DNA of 6,572 nucleotides, from contig CALWVC010000081.1 in assembly GCA_944384865.1 (NCBI GenBank), positions 1-6,572 of the forward strand, given 5' to 3'. The notes under the pieces are model-generated. The model saw only the letters and a list, made by a program, of their open reading frames with translations. It was not told the origin of the DNA and made no database searches. The first letter of the stretch is position 1. Every line of letters begins with the position of its first letter. This DNA comes from an uncultured Clostridia bacterium (GTDB taxonomy: Bacteria; Bacillota; Clostridia; Oscillospirales; Acutalibacteraceae). Positions 5,733-6,572 of the stretch are shown piece by piece. The position numbers and the translations under genes were made by a program.

Positions 5733-6572
5733 TCGGCAGTTCCTCTTTCCTGTCCATAAATTTTATCAAAGGTTGTACCGGCAATTGCCTGCTCCAACAG
5801 CAGATCACAGTTTTCAAACTGCTCTGCCAACCGGACCGCCTCCAGCTTTGGCCGGGTTCGCGGGTGCTTCGGCGTAAATACCGTGCAGCAATCTTCAAAA
5901 GGCTGAATGGAAATTTCAAAGGTTCCAATCTTTCGGGAAACCTGAATAATTTCCTGTTTATCCATACCAATCAACGGCCGGAATACCGGAAGTTCGGCCG
6001 CATCCTCCGTTACTGCGAGCGCCTTCATCGTCTGGCTGGCTACCTGCCCGATGCTTTCTCCTGTGATCAACGCTTCACATTCCTGCTGTTTTGCCAACCG
6101 CGATGCAATTTTCATCATATAGCGGCGCATGATCAAGGTTGTCAGATCTTCCGGACACTGCCGGGCAATCTGCTCCTGCATTTCGGTAAACGGAACGATC
6201 GCAAAACGGATCGGTCCCGCATATTTTGCCACCTCGCCCAGCAGCTGCCGGACCTTTAATTCAGCTCGCTGGCTGGTATAAGGCGGGCTGGCAAAATGGA
6301 TAGCTGTCAGCCGAATCCCCCGCTTCGCCATCATATACGCCGCTACTGGACTATCAATTCCGCCCGAAATCAACACCGCCGCCTTACCGCCGGTTCCTAC
6401 CGGCATACCGCCGGCGCCCGGCAGCTGATCCGCGTGGATATATGCGCCGAAATCGCGAATTTCTACCGTCACGGTTACATCCGGACAATGCACGTCTACA
6501 CGCAAATGGGGATACGCCTGCAATAACGCCTCTCCTGTTTTTGCACAAATTTCCGGAGAAGTATACGCAAAC
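5729..6572 (-). CDS. thiI: ThiI: tRNA 4-thiouridine synthase / thiamine sulfur transfer (partial, 5' end outside window)
   Basis: The frame stays open to the right edge, so only the last 280 residues of a protein of roughly 390 are seen. The visible part begins in the THUMP domain (SPEICAKTGEALL, then LRVDVHCPDVTVTVEIRDFGAYIH), which binds the tRNA acceptor stem. After GMPVGTGGK comes the adenylating PP-loop SGGIDSP (fragment residues 69-75), then TGESIGQVASQT and RPLIGMDKQEI, typical of the AANH-type ThiI core. FEDCCTVFTPKHPRTRP near fragment residues 225-241 is the family's cysteine-containing segment. The protein ends soon after, with no rhodanese domain, as usual in Gram-positives, where a dedicated NifS/IscS-type cysteine desulfurase supplies sulfur directly. 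ThiI adenylates U8 of tRNA and inserts sulfur, and in some bacteria serves thiazole synthesis. Its TGA overlaps the cinA ATG. An internal TTG at 6521-6523 is not the start, because homology continues upstream of it. Confidence 0.96.
   Translation of the reverse strand, partial: FAYTSPEICAKTGEALLQAYPHLRVDVHCPDVTVTVEIRDFGAYIHADQLPGAGGMPVGTGGKAAVLISGGIDSPVAAYMMAKRGIRLTAIHFASPPYTSQRAELKVRQLLGEVAKYAGPIRFAIVPFTEMQEQIARQCPEDLTTLIMRRYMMKIASRLAKQQECEALITGESIGQVASQTMKALAVTEDAAELPVFRPLIGMDKQEIIQVSRKIGTFEISIQPFEDCCTVFTPKHPRTRPKLEAVRLAEQFENCDLLLEQAIAGTTFDKIYGQERGTAE
5737..5745 (-). promoter_or_regulatory. cinA ribosome binding site inside the thiI tail
   Basis: On the minus strand AAAGAGGAA lies within the last codons of thiI, with its GAGGA about eight bases before the cinA ATG (5732-5730). 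Together with the ATGA stop/start overlap it points to translational coupling of cinA to thiI within one transcript. Confidence 0.65.

Noticed and set aside
1..6572. CRISPR array, insertion sequence, phage, toxin-antitoxin or defence genes
   Set aside because: No spaced direct repeats, terminal inverted repeats or matching protein motifs are present; all long genes are recognised housekeeping or surface-anchoring families.

Overview
This looks like an ordinary chromosomal stretch of a Gram-positive, probably spore-forming Clostridia-type bacterium; I would guess the Oscillospiraceae/Ruminococcaceae. The evidence is a class B sortase, a BofC-like C-terminus, a ThiI without a rhodanese domain, a Clostridia-style PyrE with a CPLC tail, and strong sigma-A promoters with extended -10 boxes. 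Base composition is moderate (about half GC by eye). I see no RNA genes, CRISPR array, insertion sequence or phage gene. Coding density is high and no gap exceeds about 205 bases.

Layout, left to right. (1) The 3' end of a plus-strand gene with a BofC-type C-terminal domain (1-156). (2) A minus-strand pair, pyrE then radC, read leftwards; radC probably starts on a TTG inside the pyrE tail and ends one base from the converging first gene. (3) A 204-base divergent intergenic region with two strong promoters placed back to back, one for pyrE and one for dusB. (4) dusB on the plus strand, followed by a GC-rich intrinsic terminator. (5) A minus-strand series read leftwards from the right edge: thiI (5' end outside the window), cinA (translationally coupled to thiI by an ATGA overlap), and then a class B sortase gene with its own predicted promoter overlapping the cinA stop codon.

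Most of the genes are housekeeping: pyrimidine synthesis (PyrE), tRNA modification (DusB dihydrouridine, ThiI 4-thiouridine), NMN deamidation/nucleotide-pool maintenance (CinA/PncC), a JAMM-fold RadC protein, and cell-surface protein anchoring (sortase). The more distinctive elements are the symmetric pyrE/dusB promoter pair and the unusual sortase, which has a cytoplasmic N-terminal extension of about 140 residues and a Ser/Thr/Pro-rich extracytoplasmic tail with ten consecutive threonines. I found no convincing new multi-gene system.
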